Shown here: positions 41,909-49,982 of the stretch, piece by piece | Layout of the letters: each line of letters starts with the position of its first letter | Numbering within the stretch: position 1 is the first letter of the stretch | Assembly: GCA_944393485.1 (NCBI GenBank) | Contig: CALYAJ010000004.1 | Location: forward strand, 1 to 49,982 | Reading direction: 5' to 3' | DNA from: an uncultured Clostridia bacterium | GTDB taxonomy: Bacteria > Bacillota > Clostridia > TANB77 > CAG-508 | DNA length: 49,982 bases | Program-made: the position numbers and the translations under genes | Notes under the pieces: generated by a model | What the model saw: only the letters and a program-made list of their open reading frames with translations | Database searches by the model: none | What the model was told of the DNA's origin: nothing

Positions 41909-43003
41909 TTATCGTTCTAATATTGCTTTAACTACACCTTTATCAATTAATGTACTAAATATATTTTTTATTATTATTAAAATAATAGGACCTATTACCA
42001 TTCCCCAAACACCGATAAATTTGAATCCTGTATACATAGCAATTAAAGTAAATATAGGATGAATCCCTATATTTTTACTAACTAATTTAGGCTCTAAAAA
42101 TTGTTTTGCAATTGACATTATTCCCCATAAAACTAATATTGAAATTCCCATTATTATATTTCCATTTAAAGCCGAAAAAATTGCCCAAGGTATCATTACC
42201 GCACCTGAACCTAATATAGGTAATGCATCAATAAATGCTATTCCTAACGCAATAAGAAGAGGGTATTTAATATTCATACCAACTATTTTTAAAATATACA
42301 AACCTATTACACATATTATAAATGAAATTAAAATTAATAATACTTGTGCTTTTAAATAATTTCCTAATGAATTTATTATTTCTCTTAAGTGAGTCCCTAA
42401 TTTTCGAACCCAACTTACTGGTAAATGATGTTCTATTTCATCTACCATATAAACTTTGTCAACACAAATAAAATATAAAGCAATTAATGTGATCGTTACA
42501 TATATTGCAATAGTAGGTATTTGTGTTAATATTTCTATAAATTTAGCTAACGCATTTTTTATCCAAATTGTTATATTGTCAAAAAATTCATTACCAGAAT
42601 TTTGAATTATATTTTCTACTTGAGTTGGTAAATGCAATCTTGTTATTTCAAAATTATTTGTTATCTTTTCTAAACTGCTATATGCTTTATCTATATAAGT
42701 ATTTACACCTTGCATTAAATTAGACGCCTCTGAAACTAAAGTTGTTATTCCCCAAATTAATAATGAAGTTATAATGGCTATACTAATTAAAAAAATTATT
42801 ATACTACTTGTCCTTCTTTTTAGATTAAATTTCTTCATGCAATACTTAATTGGTGACTCTAGTATTAGTGCTAATATAAATGCAATCAAAAAAGGCATAT
42901 AAAATATACTAAGTTTAAAAACCAGATAAATTATTAAGATTGATATAGCTAGAAAAATTATTCTTTTTATAACTTTAGATACATATCCCAAATCAACAAT
43001 CAT
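41909..43003 (-). CDS. AI-2E family (YtvI/PerM-type) membrane permease
   Basis: A 364-residue polytopic membrane protein with about 7-8 membrane segments. The family order is visible: two early segments, a long periplasm-side stretch with Asn- and Thr-rich helices, a segment near VTITLIALYFIC, and the C-terminal GLYILKIVGMNIKYPLLIAL, IDALPILGSG and VIGPIILI motifs typical of the AI-2E/PerM superfamily. Substrate is not predictable; members include AI-2 exporters and the sporulation protein YtvI. It is followed by a hairpin toward the CBS gene. Confidence 0.86.
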   Translation of the reverse strand: MIVDLGYVSKVIKRIIFLAISILIIYLVFKLSIFYMPFLIAFILALILESPIKYCMKKFNLKRRTSSIIIFLISIAIITSLLIWGITTLVSEASNLMQGVNTYIDKAYSSLEKITNNFEITRLHLPTQVENIIQNSGNEFFDNITIWIKNALAKFIEILTQIPTIAIYVTITLIALYFICVDKVYMVDEIEHHLPVSWVRKLGTHLREIINSLGNYLKAQVLLILISFIICVIGLYILKIVGMNIKYPLLIALGIAFIDALPILGSGAVMIPWAIFSALNGNIIMGISILVLWGIMSIAKQFLEPKLVSKNIGIHPIFTLIAMYTGFKFIGVWGMVIGPIILIIIKNIFSTLIDKGVVKAILER

Positions 43004-43105
43004 ATAATCACCTTATATTATTATATGTATGTTTTTGCTTTTTATGTCTATGAATAAAGTGAACCATCTTTTTAATATTGCTAACGCACATTATCAATTA
43101 TTTAG

Positions 43106-43132
43106 AAGAGGCAAGAAATAATCCTGCCTCTT
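43106..43132. terminator. Intrinsic terminator (CBS gene end)
   Basis: AAGAGGCA (43106-43113) pairs with TGCCTCTT (43125-43132) around 11 bases. T-runs are short, so it may be weak on the minus strand. Confidence 0.55.
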
Positions 43133-43148
43133 TTACTATAATTGTTTA

Positions 43149-43586
43149 TTATTCTGCATTTTTAGTATTGCTCCAACAAATGTTACCAAAAGTATTACCC
43201 ACGCATTCTGGTTCAATTTTCTCATTTTTAGCTAAATCTCCTATTGAAATTATTCCTACAACTTTATTTCCATCTACTATTGGTAATCTTCTTATTTGAT
43301 ATTCAGACATTTTGTCTTCTACTGTTTTCATTTCATCTTCAGGTGTACAACTATATACATTTGAACTCATAATGTCTCTAACTTTAGTTGATTTGCTATC
43401 TTTATCACAAGCTATACATCTTAAAGCAATATCTCTATCTGTTACTACTCCTACTAATTTTTGATTTGTATCACATACTGGTAAATAACCTATATGTTTA
43501 CTATTCATTAATTTAGCACAATCTGAAATTGTAGTATCAGGCAAACAATAACAAACATCATTACACATACAATCTTTTACTTTCAC
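43149..43586 (-). CDS. CBS-domain pair protein
   Basis: A 145-residue protein with two CBS domains: SDCAKLMNSKHIGYLPVCDT and GVVTDRDIALRCI for the first, TVEDKMSEYQIRRLPIVDGN and VGIISIGDLAKNEKIEPE for the second. CBS pairs bind adenine nucleotides and sense energy state. I choose GTG 43586 (MKVKDCMCND), with GAAGG eight bases upstream; an earlier start would begin in a weaker context. The Cys-rich DCMCNDVCYCLPD start is unusual and could bind metal or form a disulfide; its meaning is not known. Confidence 0.88.
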   Translation of the reverse strand: MKVKDCMCNDVCYCLPDTTISDCAKLMNSKHIGYLPVCDTNQKLVGVVTDRDIALRCIACDKDSKSTKVRDIMSSNVYSCTPEDEMKTVEDKMSEYQIRRLPIVDGNKVVGIISIGDLAKNEKIEPECVGNTFGNICWSNTKNAE

Positions 43587-43630
43587 TAAAAATACCTTCT
43601 TTGCTAAAAATTTAAACTCTTTTCGGTATT

Positions 43631-43669
43631 TTGATTTCACTTCAAGAGTTGTAATATTTGTGAAATCAA
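43631..43669. promoter_or_regulatory. Inverted repeat upstream of the CBS gene
   Basis: TTGATTTCAC (43631-43640) and GTGAAATCAA (43660-43669) are perfect 10-bp arms with 19 bases between them. Spacing suggests an operator or hairpin in the leader of the CBS gene. Confidence 0.5.
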
Positions 43670-43773
43670 TTTGATTAATTTATTAACCACTAAAAAATAT
43701 TTTTGTGGTTAAATTGCTGGTATAATATTATAATATCCTTTTTTTCTAAAAAAATTCTTCTTATTTTTTCCAA

Positions 43774-44160
43774 TTAAAAATCAACATATGGATTAAATCC
43801 AATAGGATATCTGTTTTGTATACCTCTATTTTGAAAATTATTTTTATAATCATTAATTTTTCTATCTAAAATTATAATTTTAATTAAATCTAATATAATA
43901 TTTTTTGTTTCTTTTGAACTTTCTTTTATATTTAATTTTTTATAAATTTCTTCTGAAATTTCATTAAGACTTTTTTCATTAATTTCTTTTGATATTTCAT
44001 TAATGTATTCATTAATTGTATTATTTAATTTTGGATATAATTTATTTAATTCAAAAAAATTATTGTTATTATTATAACTATAATTATAATATGTAGGTTC
44101 TGATTTTATATTATATCCTAATACTGTCCTCATATACTCTTCATAATCATTATTTTGCAT
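43774..44160 (-). CDS. Small Asn/Tyr-rich clostridial hypothetical protein
   Basis: A 128-residue protein starting MQNNDYEEYMRTVLGYNI, with a Tyr/Asn-rich stretch (TYYNYSYNNNNNFFELN) and then Asn- and Glu-rich helices (LNEISEEIYKKLNI, ETKNIILDLIKIII). Related N-terminal patterns (xxDYEEYMRxVLGY) occur in short proteins of clostridia. I cannot assign a function; a spore or envelope role is only a guess. AGGAGG precedes ATG. Confidence 0.65.
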   Translation of the reverse strand: MQNNDYEEYMRTVLGYNIKSEPTYYNYSYNNNNNFFELNKLYPKLNNTINEYINEISKEINEKSLNEISEEIYKKLNIKESSKETKNIILDLIKIIILDRKINDYKNNFQNRGIQNRYPIGFNPYVDF

Positions 44161-44229
44161 CTTTCTTCCTCCTTATTAGCTTTATACAAAATATGCTTTA
44201 TTCTAAGAATATGTGCATGTTTAAAAAGC

Positions 44230-44268
44230 AAAACAGAATTGTTAGTTTAATTCTAACAATTCTGTTTT
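44230..44268 (-). terminator. Strong intrinsic terminator of murD
   Basis: AAAACAGAATTGTTAG (44230-44245) pairs with CTAACAATTCTGTTTT (44253-44268) around seven bases. On the minus strand it ends in a T-run and directly follows the murD stop. Confidence 0.92.
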
Positions 44269-44270
44269 TT

Positions 44271-45671
44271 CTAAAGACTATTCACTATTTTTTTAAATTG
44301 ATTTCCTCTATCCGCAAAATTTTTAAACATATCAAAACTTGCACTTGCAGGTGAAAATAGTACTACTTGCCCTCTATTACTAATTTTGTTAGCAGTATCT
44401 ACCGCTTCTTCTAAACTTTTGCATTCATAAATTGGAACAACTCTATTTTTTCTTTTTGCTTCATTTTCTACTGCTGTTTTAATTTTTTGAGATGTAGCTC
44501 CTATTAATACTAATCCTTTAACTTTTTCTACAATATATTTACCTATTGGAGAATAGTCTAAATTTTTATCATATCCACCTGCAATTAAAATAAGTTCTTC
44601 ATCATATGCATTTAATCCAGCAATTGTTCTAGATGGACTAGAACTTGCAGAATCATTATACCATTTAACTCCATTTAATTCTCTTACAAACTCAAGTCTA
44701 TGCTCAACAGCATTAAATTCTTTTATTGCATCCACTGCTTGTTTTTCATCTACAAAAGGTTTTGTTGCCGCAAAAGCTGCACAAATATTTTCAAAATTAT
44801 GTGTTCCTCTTAATTTAATTTCTTTGGTATTCAAAATATGAGTTCTAAGTTTATTATCACATTCTTTTATTAAATCACCATCAACAATATATCCATCATC
44901 TAATTTTTCTTTACTACTAAAATATATTACTTTTGAATTAGCTTCATTTTTACATTTTCTTGTAATTTCATTGTCATAATTTAAAATTAGAATATCATCT
45001 TCATTCTGATATTTAAAAATATTCTTTTTTGCTTCTATATATTCTTCATATGAGCTATGTATATTTAAATGATTTGGAGTAATATTTGTAATTATAGAAA
45101 TATGTGGACTAACATCCATTCCCATTAATTGAAAACTACTTAGTTCTAATACAACAATATCTTCTGGCTTCATTTCTGATAACTTGCTAAATAAAGGTGT
45201 TCCAATATTTCCTCCTAAATAACAATTTAAACCAGCATGTTTTAATATTGCATAAATCAAACTTGTAGTTGTAGTTTTTCCTTCACTTCCTGTAACTCCT
45301 ATAATTTTACATGGGCACATTTTCATTAACATTTCAATTTCAGTAGTTACAAGTGCTCCTCTATCTTCTTCCTTCTTTAATTCTGGTCTTGTAGGTAAAC
45401 AGCTTGGTGACCTAAAAATAATATCAAAACCATTTAATCTTTCTAAATTGTTTTTTCCAAAAGAAAAAGACATAGAAAATGCTCTAATTTTATTTAGTAA
45501 ATCTTCTGGTATCTCTTCCATTTCTTTATCATCAAATACCGTTACATTTGCATTATATTTATGCATATATTCTATTAAAGGAATATTACTTACTCCAAGT
45601 CCAATTATCGCTACTTTTCTTCCATTTAAATAATTATTAAATTCTTGTAATTTTTCATTAACAAATTCCAA
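44271..45671 (-). CDS. murD: UDP-N-acetylmuramoyl-L-alanine:D-glutamate ligase MurD
   Basis: A 466-residue cytoplasmic ATP-dependent ligase that adds D-Glu to UDP-MurNAc-L-Ala. Motifs: VAIIGLGVSNIPL (Rossmann), GVTGSEGKTTTTSL (P-loop), LELSSFQL, NITPNHLNIHSSYEEYIEAK, and VKWYNDSASSSPSRTIAGL in the C-terminal domain. Length fits (about 440-470). The ATG has AGAGGTG upstream, and a CMP-kinase-like gene lies 15 bp upstream. It stands apart from other mur genes. Confidence 0.96.
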   Translation of the reverse strand: MEFVNEKLQEFNNYLNGRKVAIIGLGVSNIPLIEYMHKYNANVTVFDDKEMEEIPEDLLNKIRAFSMSFSFGKNNLERLNGFDIIFRSPSCLPTRPELKKEEDRGALVTTEIEMLMKMCPCKIIGVTGSEGKTTTTSLIYAILKHAGLNCYLGGNIGTPLFSKLSEMKPEDIVVLELSSFQLMGMDVSPHISIITNITPNHLNIHSSYEEYIEAKKNIFKYQNEDDILILNYDNEITRKCKNEANSKVIYFSSKEKLDDGYIVDGDLIKECDNKLRTHILNTKEIKLRGTHNFENICAAFAATKPFVDEKQAVDAIKEFNAVEHRLEFVRELNGVKWYNDSASSSPSRTIAGLNAYDEELILIAGGYDKNLDYSPIGKYIVEKVKGLVLIGATSQKIKTAVENEAKRKNRVVPIYECKSLEEAVDTANKISNRGQVVLFSPASASFDMFKNFADRGNQFKKIVNSL

Positions 45672-45686
45672 GTTTTACACCTCTTT

Positions 45687-46370
45687 CTATATATTAATAT
45701 ATTCTAAAAGTTTGTTCATTGTATCTTCTGGTGTTTTTAAATTTGTTACATCTATAACTTTTGTTATAGGATAAATTTTATAATATCCAGATTCTTTTTG
45801 TAATTTATCTCTTTCTTCAATATGTTTTTTTAATTCTTCTTCTGTTATTTTTCCCTTATATTGACCAATTTTTCTTCTTACTCTTTCGTCAATATCTGCA
45901 ATAAGTAAAAAATGATAATCTACTTTTGGATACATATTTACAATATCTCTTGATGATAAAATAACATTATATTTTTGTTTGAATGTTTCTATAATATTTC
46001 TTCCAAATTCATATAATTTGTCATTATTAGCTATATTGCTTATTTTAGATGTTGCCATAGATGTTTCTAAAGATTGTAAATCTTCTTCTTTTACTTTTTT
46101 ATCATGTATATAAACAACTGTTTCTTTGTTTTCTAATTCAATTTTTAATTTTAACTTATCCATAATATTTTTCATATCTAAATGATTTAATTTTGATAAA
46201 TTTTCTTTTTGATCTAATAATCCTGTTTTTATAATTCCATAAGAAATTGCTCTATATATATTTCCTCCATGTAATAATATTGAATTTGGTACTTTATCTA
46301 AAAGTTTTCTACATACTGTTGTTTTACCTGTTCCAACATATCCTTCAATTCCTATTACAATATTACTCAT
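45687..46370 (-). CDS. Cytidylate-kinase-like P-loop kinase
   Basis: A 227-residue kinase with the P-loop IEGYVGTGKTTVCRKLL, HGGNIYRAISYGII at the place of CMP kinase's GamYR, SSRDIVNMYP, and DERVRRKIGQYKG with an Arg-rich lid. The fold is that of (d)CMP kinases, with a divergent N-terminal half, so the substrate may be a different nucleotide or phosphorylated compound. AGGAGG precedes ATG; it is in an operon with murD (15-bp gap). The ribosome binding site lies within an inverted repeat (46375-46404). Confidence 0.78.
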   Translation of the reverse strand: MSNIVIGIEGYVGTGKTTVCRKLLDKVPNSILLHGGNIYRAISYGIIKTGLLDQKENLSKLNHLDMKNIMDKLKLKIELENKETVVYIHDKKVKEEDLQSLETSMATSKISNIANNDKLYEFGRNIIETFKQKYNVILSSRDIVNMYPKVDYHFLLIADIDERVRRKIGQYKGKITEEELKKHIEERDKLQKESGYYKIYPITKVIDVTNLKTPEDTMNKLLEYINI

Positions 46371-46374
46371 GTTT

Positions 46375-46404
46375 ATACCTCCTATATTACATATCCGGAG
46401 GTAT
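46375..46404 (-). promoter_or_regulatory. Inverted repeat containing the ribosome binding site
   Basis: ATACCTCC (46375-46382) and GGAGGTAT (46397-46404) are perfect 8-bp arms. In the minus-strand mRNA the upstream arm can pair with the AGGAGGTAT ribosome binding site of the CMP-kinase-like gene and hide it. Regulation is inference. Confidence 0.5.
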
Positions 46405-46511
46405 TATATACTAATATGTTATATTTTTCAAATTTTATAAAATTTATTTTTTGAATATTTTTTTATTTTATGCAAAAAATATTTATATATTCTTTAATGG
46501 AGGTGTCGAAT

Positions 46512-46604
46512 ATGGCAAAAAATAAAGAAAAGAAAAATAAAAAAACAAATAATGCTGAAAAACATAAACCAGTTAATAATGAAACTTTAAATGAGCAAAA
46601 ATAG
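46512..46604 (+). CDS. 30-residue lysine/asparagine-rich small protein
   Basis: A short frame MAKNKEKKNKKTNNAEKHKP... ending in NETLNEQK, with GGAGGTG six to seven bases before ATG and a terminator immediately after the stop. It is strongly basic at the start and acidic at the end. No known family. The clean translation signals and the terminator make an accidental frame unlikely. Confidence 0.6.
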   Translation: MAKNKEKKNKKTNNAEKHKPVNNETLNEQK

Positions 46605-46626
46605 GAATCGGGGAATATTCCTTTTT
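46603..46626 (+). terminator. Intrinsic terminator of the small-protein gene
   Basis: AGGAAT (46603-46608) pairs with ATTCCT (46617-46622), loop CGGGGAAT, followed by TTTT. A six-base stem that overlaps the stop codon of the small gene. Confidence 0.6.
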
Positions 46627-46630
46627 CCTG

Positions 46631-46698
46631 GAACAAATCGGAAAGCCTTAATATTGTACTAACTTTTTCCTTCTATTTGGCTTTCCGTAAATTTGTTC
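46631..46698. repeat. 31-bp interspersed repeat, copy B, with an inverted arm
   Basis: GAACAAATCGGAAAGCCTTA (46631-46650) plus ATATTGTACTAA matches the 19251-19282 copy with one base missing. A diverged inverted half (GGCTTTCCGTAAATTTGTTC, 46679-46698) can pair with its beginning to form a large hairpin. It lies within the 314-bp gap between the small-protein gene and uvrA. Confidence 0.75.
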
Positions 46699-46727
46699 TG
46701 TGCCAATTTTACATTAGTAAAATTGTG

Positions 46728-46792
46728 TACAACTGTTGGAGCGAAGCGACTTTTATGCAATAGGAAAGCATAACTTTTCTATTGCATAAAAT
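46728..46792. repeat. GCGAAGC hairpin element
   Basis: TGTACAACTGTTGGAGCGAA, then GCGACTTTT, resembles the end of the 1540-1750 repeat (TGTACATGTGGCGAAGCCAC then TTTT). A second hairpin follows: TTATGCAATAG (46753-46763) with CTATTGCATAA (46779-46789). It fits a mosaic of the same repeat family; the rest of the gap (46793-46869) shows nothing I can name. Confidence 0.5.
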
Positions 46793-46869
46793 AAAATTAT
46801 TTTATTAAATCAATTTAAGAAATTATCGAAACTATTTATTTAGTTTGGTAGCAAAAATTTGATTAAAGC

Positions 46870-46911
46870 AAAACGAAGATAAACTGCTATTTTGCAGTTT
46901 ATCTTCGTTTT
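46870..46911. terminator. Strong intrinsic terminator of uvrA
   Basis: AAAACGAAGATAAACTGC (46870-46887) pairs with GCAGTTTATCTTCGTTTT (46894-46911), a six-base loop, T-rich both sides; it lies eight bases after the uvrA stop. Confidence 0.92.
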
Positions 46912-46918
46912 GGTTATT

Positions 46919-49747
46919 TTATTCTTCTAAATATTTTTTTAAAAATTTACCTGTATAAGACCTATCATTTTTACATATTTGTTCTGGTGTACCAACGGCA
47001 ACAACTTCTCCTCCGCCATCTCCACCTTCTGGTCCTAAATCAATAATATAATCTGCTGTTTTTATTAAATCCAAATTATGTTCTATTACAATAATAGTAT
47101 TTCCTGTATCTACTAATCTTTGTAAAATGTCTACCAATCTATGAACATCAGCAATATGAAGTCCTGTTGTAGGTTCATCCAATATATATAAAGTTTTTCC
47201 AGTAGCTCTTTTAGAAAGTTCTGTTGCAAGTTTAACTCTTTGTGCTTCACCACCTGATAGTGTTGTAGAAGGTTGTCCTAATTTAATATATCCAAGACCT
47301 ACATCATACAAAGTTTGTATTTTTTGTTTGATTTTTGGAATATTGCTAAAGAATTCTAATGCCTCTTCTACAGTCATATCCAAAACATCAGCAATTGTTT
47401 TTCCTTTATATTTTACTTCTAATGTTTCGTGGTTATATCTTTTTCCTTTACATACTTCGCAAGGCACATAAATATCAGGTAAAAAGTGCATTTCTATTTT
47501 TATTAAACCATCGCCATTACAAGCCTCACATCTTCCGCCTTGTACATTAAAGCTAAATCTTCCTTTTTGATATCCACGTAATTTAGCTTCATTAGTGTTA
47601 GCGAAAATTTCTCTTATAGTATCAAATACTCCAGTGTATGTTGCAGGATTTGACCTAGGTGTTCTACCGATTGGTGATTGATCTATATTAATTATCTTAT
47701 CAATATTTTTTAATCCTAAAACCTCTTTGCATTTTCCTGGCTTTTCATTTGAACCATTTAATTCTTTTGCAATAGTTTTATATAAAATCTCATTTACTAA
47801 TGTACTCTTACCAGATCCAGAAACACCTGTTACACAATTAAATACACCAAGTGGAAATTTTACACTAATATTTTTTAAATTATGTTCTATAGCGCCTTTT
47901 ACTTCTATTGCTCTTCCTTTTACAGTTTTTCTTCTTTTCTTAGGTACTGGAATTCTTTTCCTTCCACTTAAATATTGTCCAGTAATAGAATTCTCTACTT
48001 TTTTAACTTCTTCTGCGGTTCCTTGAGCCATAACATTTCCACCGTGTACACCTGCTCCTGGTCCTATATCTATAATTTGATCTGCAGCATACATTGTATC
48101 CTCATCATGTTCAACCACCAATAATGTATTTCCTAAATCTCTTAATTTTTTTAAAGTAGCAAGTAATTTATCATTATCTCTTTGATGTAATCCGATACTT
48201 GGCTCATCTAATATATATAAAACTCCTGTTAATCCAGAACCTATTTGAGTAGCTAAACGTATACGTTGTGATTCTCCTCCAGATAATGTTCCTGCTGATC
48301 TAGATAAAGTAAGGTATTCTAGTCCTACATCAATTAAAAAGCTTAATCTTTTATCTATTTCTTTAAAAATTTGTTCTCCTATTAATTTTTCTTGATTTGT
48401 TAATGTTAAAGAATTTAAATAATCTCTAATTTTATTAATAGGCATATCTGTTAACTCATTTATGTTCTTATCTCCTACTTTTATTGAAAGAATTTCTTTT
48501 CTAAGCCTTGCGCCATGGCATGCATGACATTCACTTTCACTCATATACATTTCGTAAAATTCTCTCATTCCTTGTGATTTAGTTTCATTATGTCTTCTTT
48601 CAAGTGTTGGGATTACTCCTTCGAAAGGTGCACTAAATTTTCTTATTCCAAATGGAGATTCATGTTCAAAATCTATGCACTCATCACCAGTACCATATAA
48701 TATTTTGTCTAGAAAATCCCTAGGCAATTTTTTTATTGGAACTTTAATATCTACTCCATAATGTTTACCTATAGCTTCAAAATACATTTTTGCCATAGTT
48801 TCACCTTTTTTCATAGTACTAGAACCAAATGCCTTAACTCCATCATATAATGTCTTATTTTTATCTGGAATAATTAAATCTTCATCCATTTTCATTAAAT
48901 ATCCAATACCTGTACATTCTGGACAAGCACCTTGTGGATTATTAAATGAAAACATTCTAGGTGTAAGTTCTGGAAAACTAAAACCACAATCAGGACATGC
49001 ATAATTTTGACTATATAAAGTTTCACCTTTTCCAGGGACATCTATTGTTACAATATTATTTGCATGTTTTAAAGCAATTTCAACAGATTCTGTTAATCTA
49101 CTTCTTATTTCTGGTTTTACTACTAATCTATCTACTATTAAATCTATATTATGTTTCTTTTTCCTATCTATTTGTATATCATCAGAAAGTTCTACAACTT
49201 CTCCATCTATTTTAGCTCTTACAAAACCTTCTTTTAATAAATCTTGTATTAGTTTTGTATATTCCCCTTTTCTTGCTCTTACTACAGGTGCTAATACTTG
49301 TATTCTTGTACCTTCTTCTAATTTCATTATATTATCTACAATCTGGTCTATTGTTTGCTTTTCTATTTTTTTGCCACAAATTGGACAATATGGAACACCA
49401 ATTCTTGCATATAATAAACGGATATAATCATAGATTTCTGTAACAGTTCCAACTGTTGATCTAGGATTTTTAGAAGTTGTTTTTTGATCTATTGATATTG
49501 CTGGAGAAAGTCCTTCTATTGATTCTACATCTGGTTTCTCCATCAAACCTAAAAATTGTCTTGCATATGATGACAAACTTTCTACATATCTTCTTTGTCC
49601 TTCGGCATATAATGTATCAAAAGCTAATGAAGATTTTCCAGAACCAGAAAGTCCTGTAATAACTACTAATTTATCTCTAGGTATTTCTATATTTATGTTT
49701 TTTAAATTATGTTCTTTTGCTCCCTTAATTATTATTTTATCATTCAT
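46919..49747 (-). CDS. uvrA: Excinuclease ABC subunit A (UvrA)
   Basis: A 942-residue DNA-damage recognition ATPase of nucleotide excision repair. Two ABC modules carry Walker [14 protein letters not shown] and [13 protein letters not shown], signature LSGGESQRI and LSGGEAQRV, and Walker [16 protein letters not shown] and [15 protein letters not shown]. Zinc modules include [10 protein letters not shown] with CPDCGFSF and CPECTGIG, and the C-terminal CEACNGDG with CEVCKGKRY. Length and ends are normal. ATG follows AGGGGGC. No uvrB or uvrC is beside it and I see no clear SOS box in its promoter. Confidence 0.98.
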   Translation of the reverse strand: MNDKIIIKGAKEHNLKNINIEIPRDKLVVITGLSGSGKSSLAFDTLYAEGQRRYVESLSSYARQFLGLMEKPDVESIEGLSPAISIDQKTTSKNPRSTVGTVTEIYDYIRLLYARIGVPYCPICGKKIEKQTIDQIVDNIMKLEEGTRIQVLAPVVRARKGEYTKLIQDLLKEGFVRAKIDGEVVELSDDIQIDRKKKHNIDLIVDRLVVKPEIRSRLTESVEIALKHANNIVTIDVPGKGETLYSQNYACPDCGFSFPELTPRMFSFNNPQGACPECTGIGYLMKMDEDLIIPDKNKTLYDGVKAFGSSTMKKGETMAKMYFEAIGKHYGVDIKVPIKKLPRDFLDKILYGTGDECIDFEHESPFGIRKFSAPFEGVIPTLERRHNETKSQGMREFYEMYMSESECHACHGARLRKEILSIKVGDKNINELTDMPINKIRDYLNSLTLTNQEKLIGEQIFKEIDKRLSFLIDVGLEYLTLSRSAGTLSGGESQRIRLATQIGSGLTGVLYILDEPSIGLHQRDNDKLLATLKKLRDLGNTLLVVEHDEDTMYAADQIIDIGPGAGVHGGNVMAQGTAEEVKKVENSITGQYLSGRKRIPVPKKRRKTVKGRAIEVKGAIEHNLKNISVKFPLGVFNCVTGVSGSGKSTLVNEILYKTIAKELNGSNEKPGKCKEVLGLKNIDKIINIDQSPIGRTPRSNPATYTGVFDTIREIFANTNEAKLRGYQKGRFSFNVQGGRCEACNGDGLIKIEMHFLPDIYVPCEVCKGKRYNHETLEVKYKGKTIADVLDMTVEEALEFFSNIPKIKQKIQTLYDVGLGYIKLGQPSTTLSGGEAQRVKLATELSKRATGKTLYILDEPTTGLHIADVHRLVDILQRLVDTGNTIIVIEHNLDLIKTADYIIDLGPEGGDGGGEVVAVGTPEQICKNDRSYTGKFLKKYLEE

Positions 49748-49829
49748 AATTGCCCCCTAAAATTATTATGTTTTTAATATATATTTGTAAATTTATATGT
49801 TTTTATGCATTTATAATTATACTTTGGTC

Positions 49830-49858
49830 ATTATATTATAGTTTTAAGAATAAAACAA
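49830..49858 (-). promoter_or_regulatory. SigA-type promoter of uvrA
   Basis: Minus strand TTGTTT (49853-49858), a 17-bp spacer and TATAAT (49830-49835), about 80 bases before the start codon. Confidence 0.6.
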
Positions 49859-49913
49859 TAGTTTGGTAAAACTTTTAAAAACTTTCTAATTTCAATATAT
49901 CTAAAAAAATCAT

Positions 49914-49982
49914 AACCACCCGTGAACGGGTGGTTTGCTCATCCCCTAGAAGGGGAATTACTTGCTCACCACCTGAAAGGCG
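49914..49982. mobile_element. Consecutive hairpins at the window edge, possible IS200/IS605-type end
   Basis: AACCACCCG (49914-49922) pairs with CGGGTGGTT (49927-49935) around TGAA; TCCCCT (49942-49947) pairs with AGGGGA (49951-49956) around AGA; a third, CACCTGAAAGG, is cut by the end of the window. These G+C-rich hairpins separated by TTGCTC-type spacers contrast with the AT-rich surroundings. Similar hairpin series flank IS200/IS605 insertion sequences in Firmicutes. No transposase is in the window, so the call is tentative. Confidence 0.4.

Noticed and set aside
49914-49982. Start of a CRISPR array
   Set aside because: The hairpins differ from each other and there is no constant direct repeat with regular spacers.
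1-49982. tRNA and rRNA genes
   Set aside because: No cloverleaf-like stretch, GGTTCRA box with CCA end, or rRNA-like G+C-rich region was noticed in any intergenic space.

Overview
The window is a very AT-rich (about 70-75 % A+T) stretch of a Gram-positive chromosome, almost certainly from the Clostridia. Evidence: strong AGGAGG ribosome binding sites, SigA-type promoters with 17-bp spacers, a prfB gene with the +1 programmed frameshift, SecA with a SEC-C tail, a LysM gene behind SOS-like boxes, and SipW-type signal peptidases. An uncultured gut-type clostridial lineage is my guess. No rRNA, tRNA, CRISPR array or complete transposon was seen.

Region 1 (about 125-10181) is the unusual part. 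Nine minus-strand genes (10181 down to 1819) run almost without gaps behind one promoter. They encode a catalytically dead S26 signal-peptidase homologue, two apparently active SipW-type peptidases (one fused to a TasA-like domain), three secreted or membrane-anchored proteins of the TasA/camelysin type, a protein of unknown fold, a membrane-anchored McrB-like AAA+ NTPase and a DUF2357/McrC-like partner with no visible nuclease motif. Two more TasA/camelysin-like genes lie divergently beside it (125-1529). I read this as a dedicated surface-fibre or matrix export system coupled to a membrane McrB-type motor; that coupling is inference.

Region 2 (10358-17000): an orphan cytoplasmic protein, a cell-wall glucosaminidase, a YneA-like LysM protein with SOS-like boxes in its promoter, a class A penicillin-binding protein broken by one extra base at 14114, a GNAT acetyltransferase and MnmA.

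Region 3 (17117-33766): an unrecognised 603+96-residue pair; a pepC-trxB-trxA redox/peptidase cluster whose TrxB lacks NADPH motifs; aspartate kinase; RF2; a fusion of uracil permease and uracil phosphoribosyltransferase; an unrecognised protein; a second redox operon (thioredoxin, Nudix, CoA-disulfide reductase-rhodanese); and a MutT, hydrolase, Ski2-like helicase and hypothetical operon.

Region 4 (34023-49982): a small protein with two sigma-region-4-like segments and less AT-rich DNA, a MoaA-like radical SAM protein, an HD, DUF402 and NDK-like cluster, a truncated RhuM gene, SecA, an OB-type membrane protein, an AI-2E family permease, a CBS protein, a small clostridial hypothetical, MurD with a CMP-kinase-like enzyme, a 30-residue peptide gene, repeats and UvrA. 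The last 70 bases hold consecutive hairpins resembling an IS200/IS605-type end, cut by the window edge. Two short interspersed repeat families link distant intergenic regions (1540-1750 with 38236-38287, and 19251-19282 with 46631-46662).
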